A DNA stretch of 19,690 nucleotides from SM1-46 sp002451215 (GCA_002451215.1 DKBM01000078.1:1-19690), one strand, 5' to 3'. Counted from the first letter of the stretch, positions 1 through 8,102 are shown. Notes: a model not told the origin generated them from the sequence alone. Program-made: numbers and translations.

Positions 1-483
1 CTTGGCGACCGGCGCCAGGCAGTTCGTGGTGCAGGAGGCGGCGGAAACAATCTTCTCGCCGGCGTACTTGGTGTGATTCACGCCGAACACGAACATCGGC
101 GTGTCGTCCTTGGAGGGCGCGGACTGCACGACTTTCTTGGCGCCCGCCGCGATGTGCTTCTCGCAAGTTTCCTTGGTGAGAAACAGACCGGTGCACTCGA
201 TCACGATATCGGCGCCGACCTCGCCCCACTTCAGCTCAGTCGGGTCCTTGATTGCGGTCAGGCGAATCTTCTTGCCGTTCACGATCAGGTTATTGCCTTC
301 GACCTTGATGTCGCCGGGAAAGCGGCCATGCACCGAGTCGTACTTCAGCATGTAAGCCAGGTAGTTGGGCTCCAGAAGGTCGTTGATGCCGACGATTTCG
401 ATTTCCTTGAAATCCTTGGCGACCGCGCGAAATACCATGCGACCGATGCGGCCGAAACCGTTAATACCGACTTTAATTGCCAT
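1..483 (-). CDS. gap: Glyceraldehyde-3-phosphate dehydrogenase, N-terminal part (cut by window edge)
   Basis: The enzyme oxidises and phosphorylates glyceraldehyde 3-phosphate using NAD(P), in glycolysis, gluconeogenesis or the Calvin cycle in the cytoplasm. The 161 visible codons begin MAIKVGINGFGRIGR, the Rossmann dinucleotide-binding loop, and end with the catalytic motif SCTTNCLAP; the nucleophile is Cys151, at the usual family position. The remaining half of the protein (catalytic domain, about 170 residues) lies beyond base 1. The ATG at 481-483 is preceded on the minus strand by GGAG at good spacing. It follows tkt by 36 bases on the same strand with no terminator visible, so the two are probably co-transcribed. 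A tkt-gap order, often continued by pgk, is common in proteobacteria. Identification is firm; cofactor preference and pathway direction cannot be read from this fragment. Confidence 0.97.
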   Translation of the reverse strand, partial: MAIKVGINGFGRIGRMVFRAVAKDFKEIEIVGINDLLEPNYLAYMLKYDSVHGRFPGDIKVEGNNLIVNGKKIRLTAIKDPTELKWGEVGADIVIECTGLFLTKETCEKHIAAGAKKVVQSAPSKDDTPMFVFGVNHTKYAGEKIVSAASCTTNCLAPVAK

Positions 484-519
484 TTCCGAATCTCCAGAAG
501 TGTTGTAGTCAAAACGTTG

Positions 520-2559
520 TTACAGAATCTCTTCGACCGCCTTGGCGACGTTCTCCGGCGTGAAACCGAAGTGCTTGAACAGCTGCCCGGCCGGCGCTGA
601 TTCACCGAAACGATTGATGCCGACAACCTTGCCGTCAAGACCGACGTACTTGTACCAGCCGTCGGTCACGCCGGCTTCGACTGCCACGCGCTTCACACCC
701 TTGGGGAGCACGGATTCGCGGTAGGCGGCGTCCTGAGCATCGAACATGTCGGTCGATGGCATCGACACTACGCGCACCTTCTTGCCCTTGGCGGCCAGAA
801 GCTTCTGCGCTTCCATTGCCAGCGCCACCTCGGAACCGGTCGCGATGATCACGGCCTGCGGCTTGCCGCCGTCGGCCTCGCTCAGCACGTAGCCGCCGCG
901 GGCGATGTTGGCGAGCTGCGTGGCATCGCGCTTCTGGTGGGGCAGATTCTGACGCGAGAAAATCAGGCAAGACGGACCGTTTTTGCGCTCGATGGCGGCC
1001 TTCCATGACACGGCGGATTCCACTGCGTCGCAGGCACGCCACACGCTCATGTTGGGAATCATGCGCAGAGTTGCCGTCTGCTCGACGGGTTGGTGAGTCG
1101 GACCATCCTCGCCGAGGCCAATGGAGTCATGCGTGTAGACGAAGATAGAGGATATCTTCATGAGCGCGGCCATGCGCAGGGCATTACGCGCGTATTCAGA
1201 GAACATCAGGAAGGTTGCGCCATAGGGGATGAAGCCGCCGTGCAGCGCGATGCCGTTCATGATGGCGCTCATCCCGAATTCGCGCACACCATAATAGATG
1301 TAGTTGCCGTCGGAGACGGTGTTACTTACGCCCTTGGAGCCCTTCCAGATCGTCAGGTTGGATCCCGCCAGGTCCGCCGAGCCACCCAGGAACTCGGGCA
1401 GAACCGGTCCGTAGCCGTTGAGCGTATTTTGGCTCGCCTTGCGCGAAGCGATTGTCTCGGCCTTGGCGTCCACGCTCTTGATGAATTCGGCACTCTTGGC
1501 GGCCCAGTCCTTCGGCAACTCATCTTTCATGCGCCGCTCATACTCAGCCGCCAGATCCGGGAACGCCTTCTTGTAGGCGGCGAACTTCTCAATCCAATGC
1601 TTTTCGGCGGCTGCACCCTTGCTCTTTGCATCCCAGCCAGCATAGATCTCGGCGGGAATCACGAATGGATCGTACTTCCAGTCGAGGTTCTCGCGGGTGG
1701 CCTTGATCTCGTCCGGGCCGAGTGGCGCGCCGTGGCAGTCGTGCGAACCACAAAGATTCGGTGCGCCATAGCCGATCACAGTCTTGCAGCAAATCATCGA
1801 CGGCTTGTCGTTGACCGCATGGGCCTCGCGGATCGCCTTCTTGATCGCATCCGGGTTGTGGCCGTCAACGTCGCGCACCACATGCCAGCCATAGGCCTCG
1901 AAGCGCTTCGGCGTATCGTCGGTAAACCATCCTTCGACATGTCCGTCGATCGAAATGCCGTTGTCGTCGTAAAACGCGATGAGCTTGCCGAGACCGAGCG
2001 TGCCCGCAAGCGAACAGGACTCGTGCGAGATGCCTTCCATCAGGCAGCCGTCACCAAGAAATACATAGGTGTAGTGATCGACGATGTGGTGCCCATCGCG
2101 GTTGAACTGGCCGGCCAGCACCTTTTCGGCAATCGCCATGCCGACGGCGTTAGTGATGCCCTGACCGAGTGGACCGGTCGTGGTTTCCACGCCGGGAGCG
2201 TAGCCGTACTCCGGGTGGCCCGGCGTCTTCGAGTGCAGCTGGCGGAAGTTCTTGAGCTCATCCATCGGCAGGTCATAGCCCGTCAGATGCAGGAGCGAGT
2301 AGATGAGCATCGACCCATGACCGTTCGACAGCACGAAGCGGTCGCGATCGGCCCATTTGGGGTTCGCCGGGTTGTGCTTGAGGAAGTCATTCCACAGGAC
2401 CTCGGCGATGTCAGCCATGCCCATCGGCGCGCCGGGGTGACCGGAGTTTGCCTTTTGCACGGCGTCGGCCGCGAGTACACGAATCGCGTTGGCGAGGTCG
2501 CGGCGGCCTGGCGTCGACTGGCCGGTACCGGCCTTGGCGGAAGTCGCAGTTGCTGTCAT
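520..2559 (-). CDS. tkt: Transketolase
   Basis: This is a thiamine-diphosphate enzyme that moves two-carbon ketol units between sugar phosphates in the pentose phosphate pathway or Calvin cycle. At 679 residues it is full length (the E. coli enzyme is about 663). Visible signatures are SGHPGAPMG with His41, GHGSML near residue 80, the diphosphate-binding GDGCLMEGISHE from residue 169 ending with NGISIDG near 200, and the pyrimidine-domain motif GEDGPTHQPVEQ near residues 480-492. The C-terminal domain is intact, ending near VAKAVEEIL. The ATG at 2557-2559 follows GAGGATC, a reasonable ribosome site. The first 18 residues (rich in Thr, Ala and Ser) are longer than typical but give no reason to move the start. 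The gene leads an operon with gap downstream. An antisense open frame of over 500 codons is a codon-bias shadow. Confidence 0.97.
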   Translation of the reverse strand: MTATATSAKAGTGQSTPGRRDLANAIRVLAADAVQKANSGHPGAPMGMADIAEVLWNDFLKHNPANPKWADRDRFVLSNGHGSMLIYSLLHLTGYDLPMDELKNFRQLHSKTPGHPEYGYAPGVETTTGPLGQGITNAVGMAIAEKVLAGQFNRDGHHIVDHYTYVFLGDGCLMEGISHESCSLAGTLGLGKLIAFYDDNGISIDGHVEGWFTDDTPKRFEAYGWHVVRDVDGHNPDAIKKAIREAHAVNDKPSMICCKTVIGYGAPNLCGSHDCHGAPLGPDEIKATRENLDWKYDPFVIPAEIYAGWDAKSKGAAAEKHWIEKFAAYKKAFPDLAAEYERRMKDELPKDWAAKSAEFIKSVDAKAETIASRKASQNTLNGYGPVLPEFLGGSADLAGSNLTIWKGSKGVSNTVSDGNYIYYGVREFGMSAIMNGIALHGGFIPYGATFLMFSEYARNALRMAALMKISSIFVYTHDSIGLGEDGPTHQPVEQTATLRMIPNMSVWRACDAVESAVSWKAAIERKNGPSCLIFSRQNLPHQKRDATQLANIARGGYVLSEADGGKPQAVIIATGSEVALAMEAQKLLAAKGKKVRVVSMPSTDMFDAQDAAYRESVLPKGVKRVAVEAGVTDGWYKYVGLDGKVVGINRFGESAPAGQLFKHFGFTPENVAKAVEEIL

Positions 2560-2906
2560 GGCTTGATCCTCAATTTGTCAAAGAAACCGGTTTGCCTCGG
2601 ACCCGCCGCGCCTGCGGCGAGTATGGCGACACTCCCGCGACCGCCGACAGGCTAAGGTCGCGCGGAACACAATCAACTGCCCCGGTAGTCACAGCAAGAA
2701 AGCACGGGGAGGGCCGGAAGTGCCGACTGTACTCGTTCTAAATTGCCGCCTCCCTCGCGTACTCGCGGCGGCAACCCCGGGATGCCCACGGGATTTTTAA
2801 GGGGCGCCATTTTCCCTCACGTGCCGGCCCGCGGCAATAGCCGGACCGCGACACGGTGCTGCGGATTATCGGCCTATAAGGAGAATCTGTTACCGAGACA
2901 CGCCGT
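2560..2906. other. Non-coding stretch upstream of tkt
   Basis: These 347 bases separate the start of tkt from the end of the inositol monophosphatase-family gene, both on the minus strand. The stretch should hold the tkt-gap promoter and possibly a terminator for the upstream operon. I found no convincing sigma-70 promoter. A TTTGACA-like string near 2573-2580 is too close to the start codon to be a -35 box. One clear inverted repeat (2743-2774) is listed separately. Short open frames on both strands have no start context or recognisable product. Confidence 0.6.
2743..2774 (-). repeat. Inverted repeat, possible weak terminator
   Basis: TTGCCGCC at 2743-2750 pairs perfectly with GGCGGCAA at 2767-2774 around a 16-base loop. 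Read on the minus strand it is followed by only three T residues. It lies 133 bases past the stop of the inositol monophosphatase-family gene and about 180 bases upstream of tkt. It could be a weak terminator or a leader structure of tkt. The structure is visible; its function is inferred. Confidence 0.35.
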
Positions 2907-3710
2907 TCAGCGCATGTGCGCCGTAATCCAGCGCAACCACACGTTGAGCAGCGCCGCATCGCGCGCCGCGACGACGGACCGCGGCGCCAGATCGAGTGCG
3001 AAGACCGCCTCGCTTTGAAGCGTGACGGCAAATCCACCGGCCTCGGCCAGGATCAGGCTGCCGGCGGCGTAGTCCCAGAGGCGCTGACCGCCGTGCAGGT
3101 ATATATGGAAGCGCCGATCGGCAACCCAGCACCAATCAAGCGTGCTTGCGCCGAAATTGCGCTGCGAAGCGTATGGTGGATTCGCGGCGAGCCGCGCGGC
3201 GAGCGGGCCCGGCAGGCGCTTGAAGTCTATCGCGGCAACAGCGTGCGCGAGCGTGACCCCGGGGGATTCGTGCGTGCCGAGAGGCTTGCCGTTCAGCTGC
3301 GCGCCGTCACCACGCCGCGCGCTAAAGCATTCATCGCGCACCGGATCGTAGACAAGCCCAAGCTCGGGCTTCCCGTCGCGCAACAAGGCGAGCGACACGG
3401 CAAAGTACGGCACACCAGCGGCGAAGTTGGTCGTGCCGTCGAGCGGGTCGAGACACCACAAGTCGCGCTGCGTCGCCGTTTGCACGAGCGCCGCATGCTC
3501 CTGCGCGCTCATCTCTTCCCCAAGGAATTCGATATCCGGCCACCCACCGGCCAGCGCCTCGCGCAGACGGCGCTGCATGGCGAGATCGGCCGCCGTGACC
3601 AGGCTCCCGTCGTGCTTGGTCTCCCGGTGCACATCGGCGAATCGGGGCAAAAGTTCCGTCCGCGCCGCCTCGCGTATGAGCTGCGCCAATGCCTCAGTGG
3701 ATGGAAGCAT
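2907..3710 (-). CDS. Inositol monophosphatase-family phosphatase
   Basis: This is a magnesium-dependent phosphomonoesterase of the FIG superfamily, 267 residues, the normal family length. Metal ligands are visible in order: GEE at residues 64-66, DPLDGTTNF at 88-96 with Asp88 and Asp91, and WDYAAGSLILAEAGG at 212-226 with Asp213. The substrate cannot be read from sequence; family members act on myo-inositol phosphate, histidinol phosphate, 3'-phosphoadenosine 5'-phosphate or fructose 1,6-bisphosphate. It does not show obvious CysQ-specific features. The ATG at 3708-3710 lies only two bases past the stop of the small gene before it, so translation is probably coupled. It is the last gene of a three-gene operon with a thioredoxin-fold protein. 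Family assignment is firm; the physiological substrate is unknown. Confidence 0.88.
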   Translation of the reverse strand: MLPSTEALAQLIREAARTELLPRFADVHRETKHDGSLVTAADLAMQRRLREALAGGWPDIEFLGEEMSAQEHAALVQTATQRDLWCLDPLDGTTNFAAGVPYFAVSLALLRDGKPELGLVYDPVRDECFSARRGDGAQLNGKPLGTHESPGVTLAHAVAAIDFKRLPGPLAARLAANPPYASQRNFGASTLDWCWVADRRFHIYLHGGQRLWDYAAGSLILAEAGGFAVTLQSEAVFALDLAPRSVVAARDAALLNVWLRWITAHMR

Positions 3711-3712
3711 CG

Positions 3713-4120
3713 CTATCGTGTGGCCAGCGGAATAACGCGCGCGCTACCAGGCACGGGCGCGCGCCGCTGCAGTTCCCGCAGTGACTGGAGGAATGCGCCC
3801 TGCAGACGTTTCATGGTCTCTTCCGCCCGCTCGGTGTAATAGACGACTTCGTAGGGAACCGGATCTTCCAGTGACGTGCGCGTCTGCGGAGCAAACCGTT
3901 GCCAGGCAACCTCGATCAACCGGCGACCCTCGCGATCGACGAAGATAAACTCCTGTGCATCGAGCACCGCGAGATACTGCATCGAGCGGATCGGCACGAA
4001 CACACACCCGGCTGCCGCGCGCGCCAGCTGCAGATGCGCAAGGTTGTAGGTCTCGGCCGGCATCGTACGCGTGGCACGCTGCCGCTCAACCGGGCGATAG
4101 AAGGTTTCTTCGCTGATCAT
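3713..4120 (-). CDS. Conserved small protein of unknown function
   Basis: I do not recognise this 135-residue protein. It begins MISEETFYRPVERQ and has no signal peptide or membrane segment. The middle (about residues 45-70) alternates hydrophobic stretches typical of beta strands, including CVFVPIRSMQYLAVL and EFIFVDREG. The C-terminal third is charged and probably helical (TERAEETMKRLQGAFLQSLREL). The open frame extends upstream to 4210, but that extension overlaps the preceding gene by over 80 bases and is Arg/Ser-rich, like out-of-frame coding sequence. I therefore place the start at the ATG of 4118-4120, 7 bases past the preceding stop. It lies between the thioredoxin-fold gene and the inositol monophosphatase-family gene in a tightly packed operon, so its role may be linked to one of them. 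That is inference from position only. Confidence 0.7.
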   Translation of the reverse strand: MISEETFYRPVERQRATRTMPAETYNLAHLQLARAAAGCVFVPIRSMQYLAVLDAQEFIFVDREGRRLIEVAWQRFAPQTRTSLEDPVPYEVVYYTERAEETMKRLQGAFLQSLRELQRRAPVPGSARVIPLATR

Positions 4121-4127
4121 CGCGGCA

Positions 4128-4691
4128 CTACGCCGCCGACTCCTGCTTCCACTTGATTGAACAGCCCATGCTCGGAATCTGCTCCCGTGGACCCTGCCCG
4201 TTCTGCGCAACCTGTTTCATGGCCTCGAACAGGTCACGACGCGCATTAGGCACTGATTCCTTGCGCGACTCATCCAGCCGTCCGCGATACTGGAGCTTGA
4301 GATCCTTGTTGTAACCGAAGAAATCCGGCGTACAAACCGCACCGAATATTTTGGCTACCTCCTGGCTCTCGTCAAAGAGATACGGCATCGGAAGCCCCCA
4401 TTCAACCGCGATGCGCTTCATGTTCTCGAACGAGTCCTCGGGAAAGTCCGTGGGATCATTCGATGAGATCGCCACCGCACCGATACCGAGTTCGCGCAGC
4501 TCCTTGACGTCACGCACGATGCGGCTGCGTACCGCCTGGACATAGGGACAGTGATTGCAGATAAACATGACAAGCAGCCCGTTCGGCCCGCGCACATCGG
4601 CCAGACGGTAGGTCTTGCCGTCGACACCGGGCAGGGCGAATTCCGGCGCCGACTTGCCAAATTCACAGACAGGGGTTTCGGTTCTGGCCAT
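4128..4691 (-). CDS. Thioredoxin-fold redoxin (AhpC/TSA-like)
   Basis: This 187-residue cytoplasmic protein has the thioredoxin-like fold of the AhpC/TSA-redoxin group. The N-terminus APEFALPGVDGKTYRLADV is the typical redoxin opening. It is followed by the strand LLVMFICNHCPYVQ, which holds a CxxC-type site (Cys45-Asn-His-Cys48) at the start of the first helix. A second landmark is GAVCTPDFFGY near residue 120, at the cis-proline position, with an extra cysteine. Another cysteine (Cys177) sits in MGCSIKWK near the end. Such proteins are usually thiol-disulfide reductases or peroxidases, but the partner is unknown. A ribosome site CAGGAG precedes the ATG at 4689-4691. It is the first gene of the three-gene minus-strand operon and is divergent from the PhnD-like gene. 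No signal peptide is seen. Confidence 0.85.
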   Translation of the reverse strand: MARTETPVCEFGKSAPEFALPGVDGKTYRLADVRGPNGLLVMFICNHCPYVQAVRSRIVRDVKELRELGIGAVAISSNDPTDFPEDSFENMKRIAVEWGLPMPYLFDESQEVAKIFGAVCTPDFFGYNKDLKLQYRGRLDESRKESVPNARRDLFEAMKQVAQNGQGPREQIPSMGCSIKWKQESAA

Positions 4692-4889
4692 TGGTTGTTA
4701 CTCCTGGGTCATCAGATGGTGGCCCGTTGGTTTCAGGGAATACATTACAGATATGGGGTATCACGCCCAGTGGAAAAGCCACCCGCGCATTATTAAATCA
4801 TCTTATGGCCCGGGCCAACCAACGTTCGGCGGCACGATTTATGCTCAAAAAACGGGCAGGCACTCTAAATTTATAAGCCAAGGATCGTG

Positions 4890-5720
4890 GTGAAAACCGA
4901 AAGCCGAACCAATGCCTGGATGCGGCGTATCCTGCTTGCCGTGATGGCAGGCATGGCGCCGTTCGCCATGGCACAGGCCGCCGGATATTCGCTGTATGTA
5001 CAGCCCGTTCTGAGCGAGGAAGATACACAGCGCGCATTTACGCCGCTCTGCCAGTTCATCACGCAAGTCGCGAACCAGCCTTGCCAGGTACACACATCGC
5101 CTAATTTTCTTGCCTACTGGGACACCATCCGGCGTGGCGAGAAGGCCGACTTCGTGCTCGATGCCGCGCACTTCACCGACTACCGGGCGGTCAAACAGGG
5201 ATACAAGGTGCTGGTCAAAGTCCCGGACACCGTGAGCTACAGCCTCGTGGTGCCGGAAGACAAGATCGTGTTTGATCCCATTGAACTGGCGGGCAAACCT
5301 GTCGCCTCGCTCGGCCAACCGTCAATCGGTGCGGCACGCCTGAACGCCCTGTTCCCCAATCCCATGCGCCAACCCGCAATCATTGAAGTCAACAATGCCG
5401 TGGACGGCGTCGCGCTGGTGCGGGAAGGCAAGGTCGATGGGGCCATTCTGCCCACGCCAGTCGTGAGCCAGGCGATGGCGCGTGGAGGTGGCCTGGTGGT
5501 TGTGACAACAACTGAACCGCTGCCACATATTGCACTGTCGGCCTCGCCGCGGGTGGACGCTGAAGTGCGCGAGCGGCTTCGCGCAGCGCTACTTAAGGCT
5601 AATACGACATCAGAGGGCCAACGGATGCTCAAGAGCATCGGCTTCTCCCGCTTCGAATCCGCGACGGAAGAGATGTATGCGAACCACGGTCGCGTACTCA
5701 AGGAATACTGGGGATACTAG
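4890..5720 (+). CDS. PhnD-like periplasmic substrate-binding protein
   Basis: This is a periplasmic binding protein of the phosphate/phosphite/phosphonate (PhnD-like) family, 276 residues. A signal peptide is clear: basic start MRRILL, a hydrophobic core, and cleavage probably after MAQAA (about residue 31). The mature protein shows a family-typical two-lobe pattern: YSLYVQPVL at the start, then NFLAYWDTIRRGEKADFVL, GKPVASLGQPSIGAAR, and VDGVALVREGKVDGAILPT. Two consecutive GTG codons (4887 and 4890) compete as starts; AGGA at 4881-4884 spaces better with the second. An ATG at 4920 is a shorter alternative that still keeps the signal peptide. No ABC permease or ATPase gene lies beside it, so it is an orphan that may serve a distant transporter or act as a sensor subunit. 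The ligand is unknown. Confidence 0.8.
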   Translation: MKTESRTNAWMRRILLAVMAGMAPFAMAQAAGYSLYVQPVLSEEDTQRAFTPLCQFITQVANQPCQVHTSPNFLAYWDTIRRGEKADFVLDAAHFTDYRAVKQGYKVLVKVPDTVSYSLVVPEDKIVFDPIELAGKPVASLGQPSIGAARLNALFPNPMRQPAIIEVNNAVDGVALVREGKVDGAILPTPVVSQAMARGGGLVVVTTTEPLPHIALSASPRVDAEVRERLRAALLKANTTSEGQRMLKSIGFSRFESATEEMYANHGRVLKEYWGY

Positions 5721-5726
5721 TTTCCC

Positions 5727-5744
5727 GCGCGGTACGCGCCGCGC
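5727..5744 (+). repeat. Short hairpin after the PhnD-like gene
   Basis: GCGCGG (5727-5732) and CCGCGC (5739-5744) form a perfect 6-base stem with a 6-base loop, starting six bases after the stop codon of the PhnD-like gene. No T-tract follows, so it is not a classical intrinsic terminator. It could protect the 3' end of the message or weaken read-through into bioA. Confidence 0.35.
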
Positions 5745-5785
5745 ACTGCTTGCCAGTCGCTGACCGAGCCTCGAAACTAGCGTCC

Positions 5786-7132
5786 ATGGACAACCAGACG
5801 CTGGTCGAGCGCGACCTGCGCGCACTGTGGCACCCGTGCACGCAGATGAAGGAGCACGAGGTCTTCCCGCCCATTCCTATTCGTCGCGGCCGCGGCGTGT
5901 GGCTGGAGGATTTCGAGGGCAGGCGTTATCTCGACGCCATCAGCTCGTGGTGGGTAAACCTGTTCGGACACGCCCATCCGCGCATCAATGCGGCCGTGGC
6001 GGCGCAGCTCGATGAACTCGAGCATCTGATTCTCGCTGGCTTTACGCATGAGCCGGTCGTGACATTGTCAGAGCGATTGGCCGCGCTTGCCCCGGGTGGA
6101 CTCGGGCACTGCTTCTATGCCTCCGATGGATCGAGCGCTGTCGAGATCGCGCTCAAAATGAGTTTTCACTACTGGCAAAACCGCGGGGAACAGCGCGGTC
6201 GCTTCATCAATCTCGCCAACTCCTATCACGGCGAGACCCTTGGCGCGCTCTCAGTCGGGGACGTTGCGCTCTATAAGGAAACTTACGCTCCGCTGCTGCT
6301 CCAACCCGTTACTGTGCCTTCACCGGATTGCTACCAGCGTGACCCCGGTGAGTCCTGTGCGGAATATGCGCGGCGCGCGTTCGAACATCTGGAGAAAGCG
6401 CTCGTGCGCCATGCACGGGAAACATGCGCGGTCATTCTTGAGCCGCTCGTGCAATGTGCCGGTGGCATGCGCATGTATGATGCCGAGTACTTGCGGCTGG
6501 CACGCGCCGCTTGCACACGGCATGGCGTGCACCTGATTGCTGACGAGATCGCGGTCGGCTTCGGCCGTACTGGCACGATGTTCGCGTGTGAACAGGCCGG
6601 CATCACGCCAGATTTTCTGCTGCTCGGCAAGGGGTTGACCGGCGGCTACTTGCCGATGTCGGTGTGCCTCACCACGAACGAGGTGTACGCGACGTTCTAC
6701 CACGACCACCCTTCGCACCGCGCCTTCCTGCATTCGCACTCCTACACCGGCAATCCGCTGGCCTGTGCCGCCGCGCTCGCAACGCTCGACATCTTCCGCG
6801 ACGATGATGTGTTGACGCGCAATCGCTCGCTTAGCGCGCACATGGCAGCGGCAACCGCGCACTTCGCGGATCACCCGCACGTAGCGGACGCGCGCCAACA
6901 CGGAATGATACTCGCCATCGAGTTGGCAAAAGAGCGGGCGAGCCGCGAGCCGTTTCCCCCGCAGGAACGGCGCGGAGCACGCGTCTACCGGCATGCACTC
7001 TCGCGCGGCGTACTGCTTCGCCCGCTGGGAGATGTCATTTACTTCATGCCGCCTTACGTAATCGAGCCCGGCGAGATCGATCTGCTCGCCCAGGTCGCCT
7101 GGGAAGGTATTGAATTTGCGACACGCGGCTGA
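5786..7132 (+). CDS. bioA: Adenosylmethionine-8-amino-7-oxononanoate aminotransferase
   Basis: BioA is a PLP enzyme that converts 8-amino-7-oxononanoate to 7,8-diaminononanoate in biotin synthesis, using S-adenosylmethionine as amino donor. From the ATG at 5786 it has 448 residues (E. coli: 429). Typical BioA features are LWHPCTQMKEHE near the N-terminus, SSWWVNLFGHAHP, the PLP-binding aspartate in DEIAVGFGRTG, and the Schiff-base lysine in LLLGKGLTGGYLPMS. The open frame continues upstream to a TTG at 5750, but the extra residues resemble no BioA start. No strong ribosome site precedes either codon. No other bio genes adjoin it. Its position next to the pil-chp cluster is shared with Pseudomonas. 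It converges with the chpC-like gene, only 22 bases apart, with no obvious terminator between. Confidence 0.95.
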   Translation: MDNQTLVERDLRALWHPCTQMKEHEVFPPIPIRRGRGVWLEDFEGRRYLDAISSWWVNLFGHAHPRINAAVAAQLDELEHLILAGFTHEPVVTLSERLAALAPGGLGHCFYASDGSSAVEIALKMSFHYWQNRGEQRGRFINLANSYHGETLGALSVGDVALYKETYAPLLLQPVTVPSPDCYQRDPGESCAEYARRAFEHLEKALVRHARETCAVILEPLVQCAGGMRMYDAEYLRLARAACTRHGVHLIADEIAVGFGRTGTMFACEQAGITPDFLLLGKGLTGGYLPMSVCLTTNEVYATFYHDHPSHRAFLHSHSYTGNPLACAAALATLDIFRDDDVLTRNRSLSAHMAAATAHFADHPHVADARQHGMILAIELAKERASREPFPPQERRGARVYRHALSRGVLLRPLGDVIYFMPPYVIEPGEIDLLAQVAWEGIEFATRG

Positions 7133-7154
7133 CGCGTCGCACGCGGATGGTCGA

Positions 7155-7619
7155 TCAGAACGGGTAAAACGTGGTCTTCAGCGCTTGCAGATCCGGTACG
7201 ATCAGGAGGCGTCCTTCAGGGGTCCTGAGGCCGCCCGCCACGTAAGGACTGCTGGGGAGATCGGCCTCCTGCGCAGTGACGAGTCCGGCCTCTTCCACTG
7301 AACGCGGGCGCGGTTCGGCGGAACTGAGGATCGCCACGAACTCCCATTCGTTGCGACCCGTGAGCGGATAGAGGACCACGATCTTGGCGCCCGGCCCCGG
7401 CAGCATACGGTGCCCCCCGAGAAACCCCTCGAACGACACCACCGGCACAGCGAGCGAACGCCACCCGGTGACACCCAACAGCCAGTCGGGCGCATACGGC
7501 ACTGGCGCAAGCCGGCCAATACTAATGACCTCGGCGATCTTGGCCGAGGGCAGCAACAACGAGGTGTTGCCGAGCGGAATCTCCAGCACATACAGGCGGT
7601 CGGTATTCTGTCGTCGCAT
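7155..7619 (-). CDS. chpC: CheW-like adaptor, probable ChpC
   Basis: This is a single CheW-domain protein of 154 residues that would couple the receptor PilJ (or another receptor) to the ChpA kinase. Domain landmarks include YVLEIPLGNTSLLLPSAKIAEVI at the N-terminus, then WLLGVTGWRSLAVPVVSFEGFLG, the conserved SH3-like CheW core, and a closing hydrophobic strand RLLIVPDLQAL. It starts with ATG at 7617-7619, three bases after the stop of the preceding CheW-like gene, so the two are co-translated. It is the last gene of the pil-chp operon. By order and content it corresponds to chpC of Pseudomonas. The CheW assignment is strong; the exact symbol rests on position. Confidence 0.8.
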   Translation of the reverse strand: MRRQNTDRLYVLEIPLGNTSLLLPSAKIAEVISIGRLAPVPYAPDWLLGVTGWRSLAVPVVSFEGFLGGHRMLPGPGAKIVVLYPLTGRNEWEFVAILSSAEPRPRSVEEAGLVTAQEADLPSSPYVAGGLRTPEGRLLIVPDLQALKTTFYPF

Positions 7620-7622
7620 GCG

Positions 7623-8066
7623 CTATTCCCCGAGCGACTGCAGGTAGCCAATAAGTGCCGTTGGCTCGAACACCAGCGTCACGTCGCGTCCTGACACCCA
7701 GGCGCCGTCAAAGAGATGACCGAAGCGTGTGGGGGCCGGACCAAGCGGCGTGAACTTGGCGATCTCGGTTTCTCCACGCGGCAACAGTTGCACTTCGTCA
7801 ACGATGATTCCGACGTTCTGCGGGCGCGCTTCCAGGAACACGGCACGATGCCAATCGCCCGCCGGGCGCGTCGCGAGATCGGGGCCCAGGCTATAGGCTG
7901 GCCAGCGCGTGCCGCGCACCGTGCGCCACGCAGCCACCGGGCTTTGCGACGCGGTGTTCTCGCTTAGCGCATCGCGCTGCTCGATCGTGTAACGCATCAC
8001 GCTCGGCAGCAGGAAGGTGCTGCCGCCGATCACGAGTCGCAGGTACTGATGCTGGGATGGTGCCAC
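7623..8066 (-). CDS. Divergent CheW-like protein
   Basis: This 147-residue protein shows a weak CheW pattern: YLRLVIGGSTFLLPSVMRYTI at the start, the middle strand VGIIVDEVQLLPRGE, and a final strand VTLVFEPTALIGYLQSL. It would be another scaffold between receptor and kinase. The start is doubtful. The only candidate near the domain is GTG at 8066, with no ribosome site. The frame is open back to the TAG stop of chpA (8103-8105), which is in the same frame. The intervening 12 codons encode an Ala/Pro-containing stretch like an interdomain linker. It sits between chpA and the chpC-like gene, at the place where Pseudomonas has chpB, but has no methylesterase features. CheW membership is likely but less certain than for its neighbour. 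Confidence 0.65.
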   Translation of the reverse strand: MAPSQHQYLRLVIGGSTFLLPSVMRYTIEQRDALSENTASQSPVAAWRTVRGTRWPAYSLGPDLATRPAGDWHRAVFLEARPQNVGIIVDEVQLLPRGETEIAKFTPLGPAPTRFGHLFDGAWVSGRDVTLVFEPTALIGYLQSLGE

Positions 8067-8102
8067 GGGTGGTTCCAGTGCGGCCGCGTGCCTGTCGTCT
8101 GC

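Noticed and set aside
2570..2582. TTTGACA string as a tkt -35 box
   Set aside because: It is only about 15 bases from the start codon, leaving no room for a -10 box and leader.
1090..2655. 521-codon open frame opposite tkt
   Set aside because: Antisense to an intact transketolase, with no domain or start context; a codon-bias shadow.
2916..3839. 307-codon plus-strand open frame opposite the phosphatase gene
   Set aside because: Although AAGGAG lies about 30 bases upstream at 2878-2883, spacing to the start is wrong and the translation is Arg-rich antisense sequence.
4121..4210. Longer start for the small unknown protein, at 4210
   Set aside because: It would overlap the redoxin gene by over 80 bases, and the extension looks like out-of-frame coding sequence.
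5750..5785. TTG start for bioA
   Set aside because: The 12 extra residues match no BioA N-terminus and no ribosome site supports it.
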